A stretch of 64,000 nucleotides of DNA from Roseiarcus sp963772555 (GCA_963772555.1 CAVYXQ010000007.1:310001-374000); one strand, 5' to 3'. Positions 26,881-36,545 are shown, numbered from the stretch's first letter. Notes: generated by a model from the sequence alone, not told the origin. Translations and numbers: made by a program.

Positions 26881-27729
26881 ATGCGGTATGGCGCGAGCAC
26901 CTTCATCTGGGTTTCGCCCTTTTCCAATAAGACCCTCGACCTCATCGACAAGGTGAAGGCGATTGGCTTCGACCTCATCGAGATCTGCGTCGAGGATCCG
27001 GAGACGATTGACCCCAAGGCGATCGGCGCGCGCGCTCGTGCGGCCGGAGTCGGCGTCACCATTTGCGGCGCCTTCGGCCCCTCCCGCGACATGAGCTCGG
27101 AGGACGACGGCGTGCGCAAGGCGGCGCTCGCCTATCTCAAGCGCTGCATCGACTTTGCCGCCGAGCTCGGCAGCCCGTTCGTTTCCGGGCCGATGTATGC
27201 AGCCGTCGGCGCCACGAGGTTGCTCGACGACGAGGCGCGGCGCGAGCAGTGGAAAAGAGCGGCGGCCAATCTCAGCGCCGCCGCCGGATACGCCTCAGCC
27301 CGCTCGGTCAAGCTGGCGATCGAGCCGTTGAACCGGTTCGAGACCGATCTCGTCAACACGGTCGATCAGGGCATGAGGATGATCAAGGATATCGGCGCGG
27401 ACAACGCCGGGCTTCTGCTCGACACCTTCCACATGAACATCGAGGAAAAAGAGATCCCCGCCGCGATCGAACGCGCGAGCGGCCACATCGTCGAATTCCA
27501 CGCCTGTTCGAACGACCGCGGAACGCCCGGCGAGGATCATCTGCCGTGGCCGAAGATCGTCAAATCTTTGCGGGCGGCGAGTTACGACGGGCCGATCGTG
27601 ATCGAGGCGTTCACGCCCGAGATCCGCGAGATCGCCAAGGCGATCTCGATCTGGCGGCCGCTCGCCGCCAGCCAGGATGCGCTTGCCCGGGGCGGCCTGA
27701 AGAACCTGCGGGCCGCTTTCGAACCATAG
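26881..27729 (+). CDS. Sugar epimerase/isomerase, D-tagatose 3-epimerase-like
   Basis: A 282-residue TIM-barrel protein (AP endonuclease-2 superfamily). Metal ligands in the order E-D-H-E are visible: E in LAIEPLNRFETD, D in LLLDTFHMNIEE, H in VEFHACSNDRGTPG and E in IVIEAFTPE. This is the pattern of D-psicose/D-tagatose 3-epimerases, which interconvert ketoses through an enediolate. The start ATG 26881 has no strong ribosome binding site. Between it and the oxygenase lies a REP-like repeat, so it likely begins a new transcript with the DUF763 gene 13 bases downstream. Confidence 0.88.
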   Translation: MRYGASTFIWVSPFSNKTLDLIDKVKAIGFDLIEICVEDPETIDPKAIGARARAAGVGVTICGAFGPSRDMSSEDDGVRKAALAYLKRCIDFAAELGSPFVSGPMYAAVGATRLLDDEARREQWKRAAANLSAAAGYASARSVKLAIEPLNRFETDLVNTVDQGMRMIKDIGADNAGLLLDTFHMNIEEKEIPAAIERASGHIVEFHACSNDRGTPGEDHLPWPKIVKSLRAASYDGPIVIEAFTPEIREIAKAISIWRPLAASQDALARGGLKNLRAAFEP

Positions 27730-27742
27730 CGGGGATGGGCTG

Positions 27743-29005
27743 ATGACGCGGCGCGGAGGCAGTGCGGATCTGCCGCTCCATTACGGGCGCGTGCCGAATT
27801 GGCTTGGCCAGCGCATGGCCCGGCTCGGCGCGGTGATCGCCGAGGCGATCATCCTCGAATACGGCCGCGAAGAACTCCTGCGACGCCTGGCGCACCCGTT
27901 CTGGTTCCAGGCCTTCGGCGCGGTCATGGGGATGGACTGGCACTCGTCCGGCATCACCACCTCTGTTATCGGCGCGCTCAAGCGCGGGCTGACGCCGCTT
28001 TCCGGCGAGCTCGGCGTGCATGTCTGCGGCGGCCGCGGCGCGCATTCACGCAAGACGCCGCATGAGCTCGCCGCCATCGGCGAGAAGGTCGGCTTCGACA
28101 GCGAGGCTTTGGCGCGCGCGAGCCGGCTGGTCGCCAAGGTCGACAGCGCCGCCGTGCAGGACGGCTTCGATCTCTATCTGCACGGCTTCTTCGTCACGGA
28201 CGACGGGACCTGGGTCGTCGTCCAGCAGGGCATGAACGGCGAGACCCGTCAGGCACGGCGCTATCATTGGCTCTCCGAAAACCTGTCGAGCTTCGTCGAG
28301 GAGCCGCACGCCGCCATCGACGGCTCCCGCCAGGGCGTCATCGTCAACCTGACCGACCGCCGCGCCGAAGCCTCGCGCTGGCGGCAGCTCGATCTTCTGG
28401 GCACGCTCGGGCCCGACGGGATCGAGCATGAGTTGGCGAAACTGGAGGGCGCCGTCGCCGGTCCGCCCGTCCAGCCGTTCCTGCCGCATCTCGTCATGCC
28501 CGCGCGCCACGACGTGCGAGCGCAGGACATCGTCGCCCGACGTTTGCACGCCAACCTCGCCGCCGCGGCCGACCGCGGCCCCTCGGACTTCGCCGAACTC
28601 CTGCTCGTGCCCGGCGTCGGCCCGCGGACGGTGCGCGCGCTGGCGCAGGTCGCCGAGGTCGTGCACGGCGCTCCCTATCGCTTCAGCGACCCTGCGCGCT
28701 TCTCGCTCGCTCATGGCGGCAAGGACCGCCATCCCTATCCGGTGCCGCTCAGGGTCTACGACCGCACGATCGACGTGCTCAAGGCCGCGGTCCGGAAGGC
28801 GAAGCTAGGCCAATCGGACGAACTCGCGGCGATCCGACGCCTCGACGATCAGGCGCGGCGCCTCGAAGGCCGTGCGACCGGGCCCTCGGCAGATGCGCTC
28901 ATCGCCGAAGAGCGGGCGCGCTCGCACGACTATGGCGGCATGAGCGTCTTCGGACCGGAGCCGCCGCCGGAGGCGGACCCGCGACGGGGGGAGGAGGCCG
29001 GGTGA
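27743..29005 (+). CDS. DUF763 domain protein with helix-hairpin-helix
   Basis: A 420-residue protein of the DUF763 family, spread in archaea and some bacteria and of unknown role. It begins MTRRGGSADLPLHYGRVPNW, the family's usual start. A helix-hairpin-helix LLLVPGVGPRTVRALAQVAE at about 289-308 suggests contact with DNA. The C-terminal 60 residues are charged and probably disordered. Family proteins are sometimes linked to DNA repair by gene context, which this sugar-gene context does not support. Confidence 0.88.
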   Translation: MTRRGGSADLPLHYGRVPNWLGQRMARLGAVIAEAIILEYGREELLRRLAHPFWFQAFGAVMGMDWHSSGITTSVIGALKRGLTPLSGELGVHVCGGRGAHSRKTPHELAAIGEKVGFDSEALARASRLVAKVDSAAVQDGFDLYLHGFFVTDDGTWVVVQQGMNGETRQARRYHWLSENLSSFVEEPHAAIDGSRQGVIVNLTDRRAEASRWRQLDLLGTLGPDGIEHELAKLEGAVAGPPVQPFLPHLVMPARHDVRAQDIVARRLHANLAAAADRGPSDFAELLLVPGVGPRTVRALAQVAEVVHGAPYRFSDPARFSLAHGGKDRHPYPVPLRVYDRTIDVLKAAVRKAKLGQSDELAAIRRLDDQARRLEGRATGPSADALIAEERARSHDYGGMSVFGPEPPPEADPRRGEEAG

Positions 29006-29096
29006 TAGTGCGCGAGCGCTCACCCCAGCACTCTCCCGCAATCCCCGGGTCGGTGGCATTGGGATTGGGTTCAGCGCGCCGCAACTCTGCACCCAT

Positions 29097-30278
29097 TCAA
29101 CCGATCTGAGGCGAAGTCCAGGCGCTGTGGTTCTGGTTTGACGCTACTGCCGCCTCGATGAACGCGACGCCGCGGGCCCCATCGACGACGGTCGGCGTCA
29201 GCTTTGCCGACGGCCGCGGCTCACGTCCGGCGCGGCGGGCGGTGACGAGCTCGGCCGCGCCCCGGTAGATGTTGGCGAAGCCCTCGACATAGCCCTCCGG
29301 ATGGCCGCCCGGCATGCGAGATCCCTCGATGGCGAGCGGCGTGTTGCCGGGGCCGCCGCGCTGAAGCGTCCGCGTCGGTTCGCCAAAGGGGGTGAACCGC
29401 AGCATTTCCGGCTCCTCTCCCCGCCACTCGAGGCCGGCGCGCTCGCCATAGACCTTGACGCTCAAGTTGTTGAGATTGCCGACGGCGACTTGGCTCGAGG
29501 CGAGGAGCCCGCGCGCGCCGCCGGAAAAGCGCATCAGCACATGCGCGTTGTCGTCGAGCCGGCGGCCCGGAACGAAGGTCGTGAGGTCGGCGGCGACTGC
29601 CTCGACCTCGAGGCCGGTGACGAAGAGCGCAAGATTATGCGCATGGACGCCGATGTCGGCGAGACAGGCCGAGGCGCCGGCGCGGGCGGGGTCGGTGCGC
29701 CATTCCGCCTGCTTCTGCCCGTCGGCGTCGATCGGCTTCGTCAGCCAGTCCTGGATATAGGTTGCGTGCACGACCCGGATGGCGCCGACGTCGCCGGCCG
29801 CGATCATCTCACGCGCCTGACGCACCATCGGATAGCCAGTGTTGTTGAGCGTGACGGCGAAGACGAGGCCCGTCTGGCGCGTCAACTCCACGAGCTCCCT
29901 GGCTTCGGCGAGCGTCGTCGACAGCGGCTTGTCGCAGATCACGTCGACGCCCATCTCGAGGAAAGCCTTGGCGACAGGAAAGTGCAGGTGGTTCGGCGTG
30001 ACGATGACGACGGCCTCGATCCCGTCGGGCCGCGCAGCCTCGCGCGCCGCCATGTCGCGATAGTCGGCGTAGGTCCGGTCGGGCGCGAGGCCGAGGTCGG
30101 CGCCCGAGAGACGCGCAGTTTCAGGATTGGACGACAGGGCGCCCGCCTCGAGTTCGATCAGGTCGTCGAGCCGCATCGCCATGCGATGCACCGCGCCGAT
30201 GAAGGCGTCGCGCCCGCCGCCGACCATGCCGACCCGGAGCCGCCGCCCGAGACCTTCGACGGCGGTCGCATGAACCAT
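29097..30278 (-). CDS. Gfo/Idh/MocA family oxidoreductase
   Basis: A 393-residue NAD(P)-dependent sugar dehydrogenase-type protein. The Rossmann motif is RVGMVGGGRDAFIGAVH, the catalytic block is CDKPLSTTLAEARELV (EKP type, here DKP), and GVHAHNLALFVTG with the conserved His lies near 200. Members oxidise or reduce sugars, inositols or their 3-keto forms. It is six bases downstream of the TIM-barrel epimerase gene on the same strand, so the two form an operon, a pairing common in rare-sugar and keto-glycoside catabolism. Confidence 0.9.
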   Translation of the reverse strand: MVHATAVEGLGRRLRVGMVGGGRDAFIGAVHRMAMRLDDLIELEAGALSSNPETARLSGADLGLAPDRTYADYRDMAAREAARPDGIEAVVIVTPNHLHFPVAKAFLEMGVDVICDKPLSTTLAEARELVELTRQTGLVFAVTLNNTGYPMVRQAREMIAAGDVGAIRVVHATYIQDWLTKPIDADGQKQAEWRTDPARAGASACLADIGVHAHNLALFVTGLEVEAVAADLTTFVPGRRLDDNAHVLMRFSGGARGLLASSQVAVGNLNNLSVKVYGERAGLEWRGEEPEMLRFTPFGEPTRTLQRGGPGNTPLAIEGSRMPGGHPEGYVEGFANIYRGAAELVTARRAGREPRPSAKLTPTVVDGARGVAFIEAAVASNQNHSAWTSPQIG

Positions 30279-30284
30279 CGCCGC

Positions 30285-31343
30285 TTACGCCCGGATGCCG
30301 AGGAGCTTGAGATTGGTCGCCCTGTCGGCGCCGGTCGCGGCGAAATCGTCGAAGGCCTTGTCGGTCACCTCGATGATGTGGTCGGCGATGAACTGCGCGC
30401 CCTTGCGCGCCGCCGCCTCCGGGTGCTGCAGGCAGTCCTCCCATTCGTAGACCGCCCATCCGGCGAAGTCGTAGCCGGCGAGCTTGGAGAAAATGGCCTT
30501 GAAATTGACCTGGCCGTCGCCGAGCGAGCGGTCGCGGCCGGCGCGCTCGAGCCAGCCTTTGTAGCCGCCGTAAACGCCCTGCTTCGCCGTCGGATTGAAT
30601 TCGGCGTCCTTGACGTGGAACATTTTGATCCGGTCGTGATAGGCGTCGATGAAGCCGACGTAATCCATGCACTGCTTGATGAAGTGGCTGGCGTCGTAGT
30701 TGATGTTGCACCGCTTGTGGCCGCCGACCGCGTCGAGGAACATGTCGAACGTGTCGCCGTCGAAGACGTCTTCCGACGGATGGATCTCGAAGCAGAGGTC
30801 GACCCCGTTCTCGTCGTACACGTCGAGGATCGGCCGCCACCGACGGCCCTGCTCGGCGAAACACTCCTCGATGAGCCCCGCGGGGCGCTGCGGATAGGGG
30901 TAGAAATAGGGCCAGGCGAGGGAGCCGGTGAAGCTGACGTGCTCGGTGAGGCCGAAGCGGCGCGAGACCCGCGCGGCCTTCCGCACCTGATCGGCGGCCC
31001 AATGGCGGCGCTTCTCCGGATCGCCGCGCACCGCTGCCGGGCACTGCCCGTCGAACAGCGGGTCATAGGCCGGATGGACCGACACCATCTGGCCCTGGAA
31101 ATGCGTCGAGAATTCGCTGATGGCGATGCCGATGTCGGCGAGCGTCCCCTTGATCTCGTCGCAATAGGTCTGGCTCTCGTAAGCTTTGTCGAGATCGAAA
31201 AGGCGGTCGTCCCAGGTCGGAATCTGAATCGCCTTGTAGCCGAAGTCCTTGGCCCAGCGGGCGATGCCGGCAAGAGAATTGTGCGGCGGCGTGTCGCGCG
31301 CGAACTGAGCAAGAAAGAGGCCCGGGCCTTTGAGGGTCCGCAT
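30285..31343 (-). CDS. Sugar phosphate isomerase/epimerase (xylose isomerase-like TIM barrel)
   Basis: A 352-residue TIM-barrel protein. The metal sites appear as E in LCFEIHPSE, D in INYDASHFIKQ, H in IKMFHVKDAEF and E in WAVYEWEDC. Homologues sit beside Gfo/Idh/MocA genes in Rhizobiales and act in pathways for modified sugars (thu-like clusters). I chose ATG 31343 with GGGAGAG seven bases upstream and MRTLKGPGLFLAQF as the family start; the frame is open to 31586 without coding character. It is the first gene of a leftward pair. Confidence 0.88.
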   Translation of the reverse strand: MRTLKGPGLFLAQFARDTPPHNSLAGIARWAKDFGYKAIQIPTWDDRLFDLDKAYESQTYCDEIKGTLADIGIAISEFSTHFQGQMVSVHPAYDPLFDGQCPAAVRGDPEKRRHWAADQVRKAARVSRRFGLTEHVSFTGSLAWPYFYPYPQRPAGLIEECFAEQGRRWRPILDVYDENGVDLCFEIHPSEDVFDGDTFDMFLDAVGGHKRCNINYDASHFIKQCMDYVGFIDAYHDRIKMFHVKDAEFNPTAKQGVYGGYKGWLERAGRDRSLGDGQVNFKAIFSKLAGYDFAGWAVYEWEDCLQHPEAAARKGAQFIADHIIEVTDKAFDDFAATGADRATNLKLLGIRA

Positions 31344-31775
31344 CGTTTCTCTCCCTGTTTGAGAGCTTCCCCGCTGCGGCGAGACGCAATCGGGAATTCT
31401 TCTTCCAATTCCGTCGATAGTGGCAAAGTTCTTCTGTTTGTCAAATCCGTCATATGTGGACGGCCCCCTGGCAAGCGGGTTTTCGACGGTCTGATCGCTT
31501 TGGTCGGCTGCGGTCATATGTCCGGCCTTTGGTGCGGCATAGGACCGCTGGCCCTGATGGTATTCGACAGCCCTGGTCCCTATCATTGCGGCGAGCTTGG
31601 GAGCTCGTCACGGATCTCGGGGTGTCGGCGTGGATTGCATCGCTGCGCTCGCAATGACGAAGGTGAGCCGTCATTGCGAGCAGCGTAGCGCCGAAGCAAC
31701 CAAGAATTCCAAATTTGACAATCGAAACTTCTGATCCAGAATCGCCGGAAGATTGATCACGGGGGAGGAGCGCGC
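31344..31775. other. Divergent promoter region with REP-like repeat
   Basis: This stretch separates the leftward epimerase/Gfo pair from the rightward SDR-transport run, so both promoters should be here. No regulator gene is present. CATATG occurs twice (about 31450 and 31515). A REP-like palindrome occupies 31631-31702. Confidence 0.4.
31631..31702. repeat. REP-like interspersed palindrome, copy 2
   Basis: TGGATTGCATCGCTGCGCTC...AATGACG followed, eight bases on, by its inverted copy GTCATTGCGAGCAGCGTAG...GAAGCAACC. Same family as 26658-26743 but with the arms in the opposite order. Confidence 0.75.
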
Positions 31776-32546
31776 GTGAAAGGGCGAGCAGCCATTGTCA
31801 CCGGCTCCACGCAGGGCATCGGCTTGGCCATTGCGCGAGCCGTCGCGCGCGCCGGCGCCGAGGCGGTGCTGGTGACGGGGCGGGACGCCGAGCGGGGCAA
31901 ATCCGCCGTCGCCGCGATCGAACGGGAGGGCGCGAAAAGCGCCTTCATCGCCGCCGATCTTGTCGACGCGACGGCGCCGGATCGCATGTTCGATCACGCG
32001 CTTTCTCAGTTTGGCCGCGTCGACGCGCTGGTCAACGCCGCCGCCCTGACCGACCGTGGGTCGCTCGCCGAAGCGGATATCGCCTATTGGGAGCGGATCT
32101 GCGGGGCCAATGCACGGGCGCCGTTCTTCCTCATGCAACGGCTCGTCAATCACCTTCGCGGCCGCGGCGCGCCGGGGGCAATCGTCAATATTCTTTCGAT
32201 GCATGCGCACGGCGGCATGCCGTCGCTCGCGGTTTATGCTTCGACCAAAGCGGCGCTGGCCGCGCTAACGAAAAACGCCGCGCATGCGCATCGCTTCGAC
32301 CGCATCCGGGTCAACGCGATCAATGTCGGGTGGGTCGACACCCCGGCGGAACGGCGGATGCAGGCAGTGACCCTCGGCAAGGGCGAGGGATGGCTCGCCG
32401 AGGCCGCGGCGCAGCAACCTTCCGGGCGGCTGATGACGCCCGACGACGTCGCCCGGCTGGCTCTCTTCCTTCTCTCCGACGATTCCGGTGTGATGACCGG
32501 AGCGGTCATCGACCAGGATCAGTCTGTCATGGGCGCCTGGGGTTGA
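31776..32546 (+). CDS. SDR family oxidoreductase
   Basis: A 256-residue short-chain dehydrogenase/reductase. The cofactor motif is VTGSTQGIGLA, NAAALTD marks the conserved NAG-like strand, and the catalytic YxxxK is YASTKAALAAL with the upstream Ser in NILSMHAHGG. The start is GTG 31776 with GGAGGAG just upstream. First gene of the rightward sugar-type run; the mannitol dehydrogenase-family gene follows nine bases later. A polyol or sugar alcohol substrate is inferred from context. Confidence 0.9.
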   Translation: MKGRAAIVTGSTQGIGLAIARAVARAGAEAVLVTGRDAERGKSAVAAIEREGAKSAFIAADLVDATAPDRMFDHALSQFGRVDALVNAAALTDRGSLAEADIAYWERICGANARAPFFLMQRLVNHLRGRGAPGAIVNILSMHAHGGMPSLAVYASTKAALAALTKNAAHAHRFDRIRVNAINVGWVDTPAERRMQAVTLGKGEGWLAEAAAQQPSGRLMTPDDVARLALFLLSDDSGVMTGAVIDQDQSVMGAWG

Positions 32547-32554
32547 AAAGCGCG

Positions 32555-34039
32555 ATGGGCCGCCTGGCGCCGAGCTGCCTGCCGGTCCTGCCGCCCGCGG
32601 TGCGCCGCCCGCGCTACGATCGCAGGGCCTTGCGGATCGGCATGGCGCATATCGGCGTCGGCGCCTTTCACCGTTGCCATCAGGCCGAATACGCCGACGA
32701 TATGCTGGAGGCGCGCTTCGGCCCCTATGGCATCGTCGGCGTGAACCTCGCCGCGCCTCGCCTCGCGGATCTCCTCGCCCCGCAGGACGGACTTTTTTCC
32801 CGCACGCTGCGCGAGGGCGGTCGAGCCGAGACCCGGGTCGTCGGCGCGATCCGGCACGTCATCGACGTCGAGGACGCCATCAGCGCCGAGGCCGCCATCG
32901 CCGCGCTCGCGGCGCCGGTTATCCAGGTCGTAACGACGACGGTGACGGAAAAAGGCTATTGCCTGACGCCGGCGACCGGGGCGCTCGACCGCGACAACCC
33001 GGCCCTGATCGCCGATCTCGGCGGCGCCTTTCCACCGCGGACGCTGCTTGGCCTGCTGGCGCTCGCGCTCGAGCGGAGGCGGCAGGCGAACGGCGAGGGG
33101 CTGACGCTGATTTCCTGCGACAACATCCCGATGAATGGCGCGCGCCTGCGCGGCGCGACGCTCGCCTTCGCCGCGGCGCATTCGGCCGGGCTGGCGCGTT
33201 GGATCGAGAGCCGGGTCGCCTTTCCCGCGACCATGGTCGACCGCATCGTGCCCGCCACTACGGCCGAGGACATCGAGGCCGTCTCGGGCGTCCTCGGGGC
33301 GCGCGACGAGGCGGCGGTCGTCGGCGAGCCGTTCCGGCAATGGGTGATCGAGGACAGGTTCGCCGGCGCGCGGCCGCCCTGGGATCTCGCCGGCGCCGAG
33401 TTCGTGGCGGACGCCAGGCCCTACGAGCAGATCAAGATGCGGGTGCTCAACGCCGCGCAGTCGACACTGTCGCATCAGGGCGCGCTCGTCGGCCACGAGT
33501 TCAGCTTCGAGGCCGCGGCCGATCCGGTTCTCTCCGCGCTGACGCGACGGATGCTCGAACGCGAGACCGGTTCGACGCTGCCGAGCGCGGCCGGCATGGA
33601 CGCCGACAGCTATATCGGGACGTCGCTCTCGCGCATCCGCAACCCGGCGATCCGCCATCGCTGCCACCAGATCGGTACGGACGGGTCACAGAAGATCGCG
33701 CAGCGGCTCCTCGATCCGTTGCGCGAACGGCTTGCCGCCGGCCGCGCCGCCGATCTGCTCATTCTGTCGGTCGCGAGCTGGATGGCCTATGTCCTCAAGG
33801 GATCGCGCCGCTTCGGCGCGGCCTGGAAGCCCTCCGATCCGTGGGCCGACACGGTGATCGCGATCGGCGACCGGACGCCCGGCTTCCCCGACATGGCCAA
33901 AGCCATTCTCGCCATCGCGCCGATTTTCGGCGCCGATCTCATGCGGGGGGATCTTGTCGATCGCATAGCGAGGCATCTCAGCGGCCTGCTCACGAGCGAC
34001 CCGCGCGCCTATCTCGTCGGGCGGCTCGACGATGGCTAG
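32555..34039 (+). CDS. Mannitol dehydrogenase family protein (fructuronate reductase-like)
   Basis: A 494-residue long-chain polyol-specific dehydrogenase. The N-terminal cofactor domain contains MAHIGVGAFHRCHQAEY, and the C-terminal catalytic domain contains K294 and N299 in IKMRVLNAAQS. In the K-N-H triad of Pseudomonas mannitol 2-dehydrogenase (K295, N300, H303) the His position is here Gln302, a visible departure that may mark a different substrate or subfamily. ATG 32555 is taken as start; an in-frame TTG overlaps the SDR stop at 32543. It should interconvert a hexitol or uronate with its keto form. Confidence 0.85.
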   Translation: MGRLAPSCLPVLPPAVRRPRYDRRALRIGMAHIGVGAFHRCHQAEYADDMLEARFGPYGIVGVNLAAPRLADLLAPQDGLFSRTLREGGRAETRVVGAIRHVIDVEDAISAEAAIAALAAPVIQVVTTTVTEKGYCLTPATGALDRDNPALIADLGGAFPPRTLLGLLALALERRRQANGEGLTLISCDNIPMNGARLRGATLAFAAAHSAGLARWIESRVAFPATMVDRIVPATTAEDIEAVSGVLGARDEAAVVGEPFRQWVIEDRFAGARPPWDLAGAEFVADARPYEQIKMRVLNAAQSTLSHQGALVGHEFSFEAAADPVLSALTRRMLERETGSTLPSAAGMDADSYIGTSLSRIRNPAIRHRCHQIGTDGSQKIAQRLLDPLRERLAAGRAADLLILSVASWMAYVLKGSRRFGAAWKPSDPWADTVIAIGDRTPGFPDMAKAILAIAPIFGADLMRGDLVDRIARHLSGLLTSDPRAYLVGRLDDG

Positions 34040-34193
34040 CCGTCGAACCGCTCCGGTGGAAATCGTCCCCGGCGTGACGGATGTCGACGCGGGCGCCGCG
34101 CTCGGCTACTCGCGGCTGCAAACTCACGAGGAACTGCGGGCGGACGGGGCGCGCGCGCCGATTGCGCGACGGCGCGTCACTGGCGCAAACTGA
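34032..34193 (+). CDS. Possible 53-residue protein, unknown
   Basis: An ATG overlapping the end of the mannitol dehydrogenase-like gene opens 53 codons (MASRRTAPVEIVPGVTDVDA, then ALGYSRLQTHEELRADGARA). No clear ribosome binding site and no recognised domain. It may be a small coupled gene, or only the gap before the Gfo/Idh/MocA gene. Confidence 0.25.
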   Translation: MASRRTAPVEIVPGVTDVDAGAALGYSRLQTHEELRADGARAPIARRRVTGAN

Positions 34194-34233
34194 GCTTCAA
34201 ACCGAAGAAGGCCGGGTTTCGGGAGGAACGAGG

Positions 34234-35310
34234 ATGGCAAAGCAGCGGATCGCCGGCATCAGCTTCGAGCACGCGCATATGGGGGATCTCCTGCGCGAAG
34301 CGCACGGGCTCCCGGACGCCGAGATCGTGGCCGTCTGCGACGAGGATGAAGCGCGCATGGCCGAGGCGATCGCCAATTTCGCCATTCCCCGGGAGCGCGT
34401 GTATCGCGACATCGAGCGCTGCCTTGAGGAGCCGAGGCCCGACCTCGCCATCCTGTGTCCGGCGACCGCGCGGCACGCCGACGTCGCCGAAAGAGTGGCC
34501 GCGCTCGGCGTCGACATTCTCCTGGAAAAGCCGTTCGCCGCTTCGCTCGCCGACGCCGACCGGATTCTCGCGGCGGCAGCCAAGTCAGGAGTCCGCCTCG
34601 CGATCAACTGGCCGCTCCGCTGGTACCCGCCGCATGTCACGACGAAGCGCCTGATCGACGAGGGCGCCATCGGGGAGGTGACCGAAGTGCATTTCTACGA
34701 CGGCAACCGCGGGCCGCTCTATCATCGCGCCGACAAGGTCGTTGTGTCGGAGGAGGAAGTCAGGCGCGGGAAGCCCGAGTCGTGGTGGTACAGGAAGGCT
34801 GCCGGCGGCGGCAGCCTGCTCGATTATCTCGGCTACGGCGCGACGCTCGGGACCTGGTTCCTGCACGGCGACGCGCCGCTCGAGGTGACCTCGGTGGTCG
34901 ACCAGCCCGCGGGGCTCGAGGTCGACGAGCATTCGATCACCGTCTGCCGCTACCGCCGTGGCCTGTCGAAGCTCGAGACGCGCTGGGGGACCTTCACCGA
35001 CCCCTGGACGCTGCAGCCGCAGCCGAAATGCGGCTTTGTCGTCGTCGGTTCCGAAGGCACGATCTCGAGCTACGATTACGAGGATCATGTCAGCGTGCAA
35101 ACTCGGGCCCGGCCGGAGATTCACGCCGTTCCCGCCGACGTTCTGAAAGCCCCGTTCCGCGCGCCGGTCGAATATGTCCTCCATTGCCGGGCGAAGAATC
35201 TGCCCTTCGAGGGGCCGCTCGATCCGGCGCTCTGCCGCACCGCGCAGCGCATCGTCGACACCGCCGCGCGCTCGGCGCGCGAGCGCCGCACCCTGGCGCT
35301 GCTGCCGTGA
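34234..35310 (+). CDS. Gfo/Idh/MocA family oxidoreductase
   Basis: A 358-residue protein with an unusual N-terminus (RIAGISFEHAHMGDLLREAH) in place of a standard GxGxxG, followed by the conserved ILLEKPFAASLADADRI (EKP motif) and the C-terminal beta-sheet domain. GSLLDYLGYGATLGTWFL carries the usual substrate-side residues. ATG 34234 is preceded by GGGAGGAACGAGG. Its stop overlaps the GTG of the next Gfo/Idh/MocA gene (GTGA). Probably a sugar or polyol dehydrogenase in the same pathway. Confidence 0.88.
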   Translation: MAKQRIAGISFEHAHMGDLLREAHGLPDAEIVAVCDEDEARMAEAIANFAIPRERVYRDIERCLEEPRPDLAILCPATARHADVAERVAALGVDILLEKPFAASLADADRILAAAAKSGVRLAINWPLRWYPPHVTTKRLIDEGAIGEVTEVHFYDGNRGPLYHRADKVVVSEEEVRRGKPESWWYRKAAGGGSLLDYLGYGATLGTWFLHGDAPLEVTSVVDQPAGLEVDEHSITVCRYRRGLSKLETRWGTFTDPWTLQPQPKCGFVVVGSEGTISSYDYEDHVSVQTRARPEIHAVPADVLKAPFRAPVEYVLHCRAKNLPFEGPLDPALCRTAQRIVDTAARSARERRTLALLP

Positions 35311-36412
35311 GAGCCGAGGAAACCAGGACCGGCGAGCCGTCGGCGAGCGACTATGCGCTGGTCTCCAAGGCAGCCGCGGAAGTCCCGGCGCCGGATCTGC
35401 CCTATCTGCCGCCGATGCCGCGCGACCGGGGCGTGCCGATCGCCCTCGTCGGGGCCGGCGGGATCAGCGGCGCGCATCTCGAGGCCTACGCCCGCCACGG
35501 CCTGAACGTCGTCGCCATCGCCTCGCGCGATCTGAAAAAAGCCGAGGCGCGCCGCGACGCGTTCTTCTCCAAGGCGCGGGCGACCGACGATTTCGAATCG
35601 TTGCTGCGCGACCCGGCGATCAAGGCGCTCGACATCACCACCCACCCGGATGTCCGCGCCGGGCTGATGCGGCGCGCCCTGATCGCGGGCAAGCACGTCC
35701 TGTCGCAGAAACCGTTCGTCGAGGACCTCGCGGTCGGGCAGGCGCTCGTCCAGCTTGCGGAAGCCCAAGGGCTCAAGCTCGCGGTCAACCAGAACGGCCG
35801 CTGGGCGCCCATCTCGCCTATATCCGCGAGGCCGTTCGCGCCGGCCTTGTCGGCGACGTGACCGGCGCGCATGTCGAGATCCGCTGGAACCACGGCTGGA
35901 TCGCCGGCACCGCCTTCGAGGCGGTCGACGATCTCATTCTTTGGGACTTCGGCATCCACTGGTTCGACTTTCTCACGAGCGTCATCGGCGACCGCGCCCG
36001 CACCGTTTACGCGAAGGCCGCGCGGGCGATCGGACAGAGGGCGCGGACGCGCCTGCTTGCCCAGGCGCTTATCGCCTTCGACGGCGGCCAGGCCTCGCTT
36101 GTCTTCGACGGCGCGACGCCCTTCGGCGCGCGCGACTCCACCGCCGTCATCGGCACGAAGGGCGTCGCCTCGAGCGAAGGTCCGGACCTCGGCCGCCAGG
36201 CGGTCGAACTCAACACCGAGGCCGGCGTCGCCCGCCCGGCGCTCAGCGGCCAATGGTTCAACGACGGCTTCGCCGGCACGATGGGCGAACTCCTGTCCGC
36301 CATCGAGGACGACCGCGAGCCGATGAACTCGGCCCGCGACAATCTCCGCTCGATCCGCCTCTGCCAGGCGGCGCTGCGCTCGGCGCGCAGCGGCATTGCG
36401 GAGAAGGTTTGA
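35307..36412 (+). pseudogene. Gfo/Idh/MocA family oxidoreductase, one-base frameshift
   Basis: Corrected, this is a protein of about 369 residues. The Rossmann motif is ALVGAGGISGAHLEAYARHG, then VLSQKPFVEDLAVGQAL (QKP in place of EKP) and, in the second frame, WNHGWIAGTAFEAVDDLILWD and DFGIHWFDFL with the conserved His. The frame breaks at the C run 35808-35810: reading WAP and then adding one C gives HLAYIREAVRAGL. GTG 35307 overlaps the preceding stop. The frameshift looks like a homopolymer error rather than decay, since both halves are well conserved. Confidence 0.85.
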
Positions 36413-36419
36413 GCCCGGG

Positions 36420-36545
36420 CCCTCATCCGGCCGGCTGACGCCGGCCACCTTCTCCCGCGAGCGGCGGTCGCGAGCGGGGGAAGGAACTCCCTCGCCCGCG
36501 AAGCGGGACAGGGACAGGCGCGTGAGCGCCAGAGTGAGGGCGAGG
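36420..36545. repeat. Interspersed palindromic repeat, second family, copy 1
   Basis: Begins CCCTCATCCGGCC with an internal GGCCGGC/GCCGGCC hairpin, followed by CACCTTCTCCCGC and several shorter inverted pieces (CCCGCGAAGCGGG). The core CCTCATCCGGC...CTCCCGC recurs at 44386-44439. Confidence 0.65.

Noticed and set aside
29301..31688. Open frame of 795 codons antisense to the Gfo/Idh/MocA and epimerase genes
   Set aside because: Spans two real genes and their spacing on the other strand, and shows no recognisable motif.
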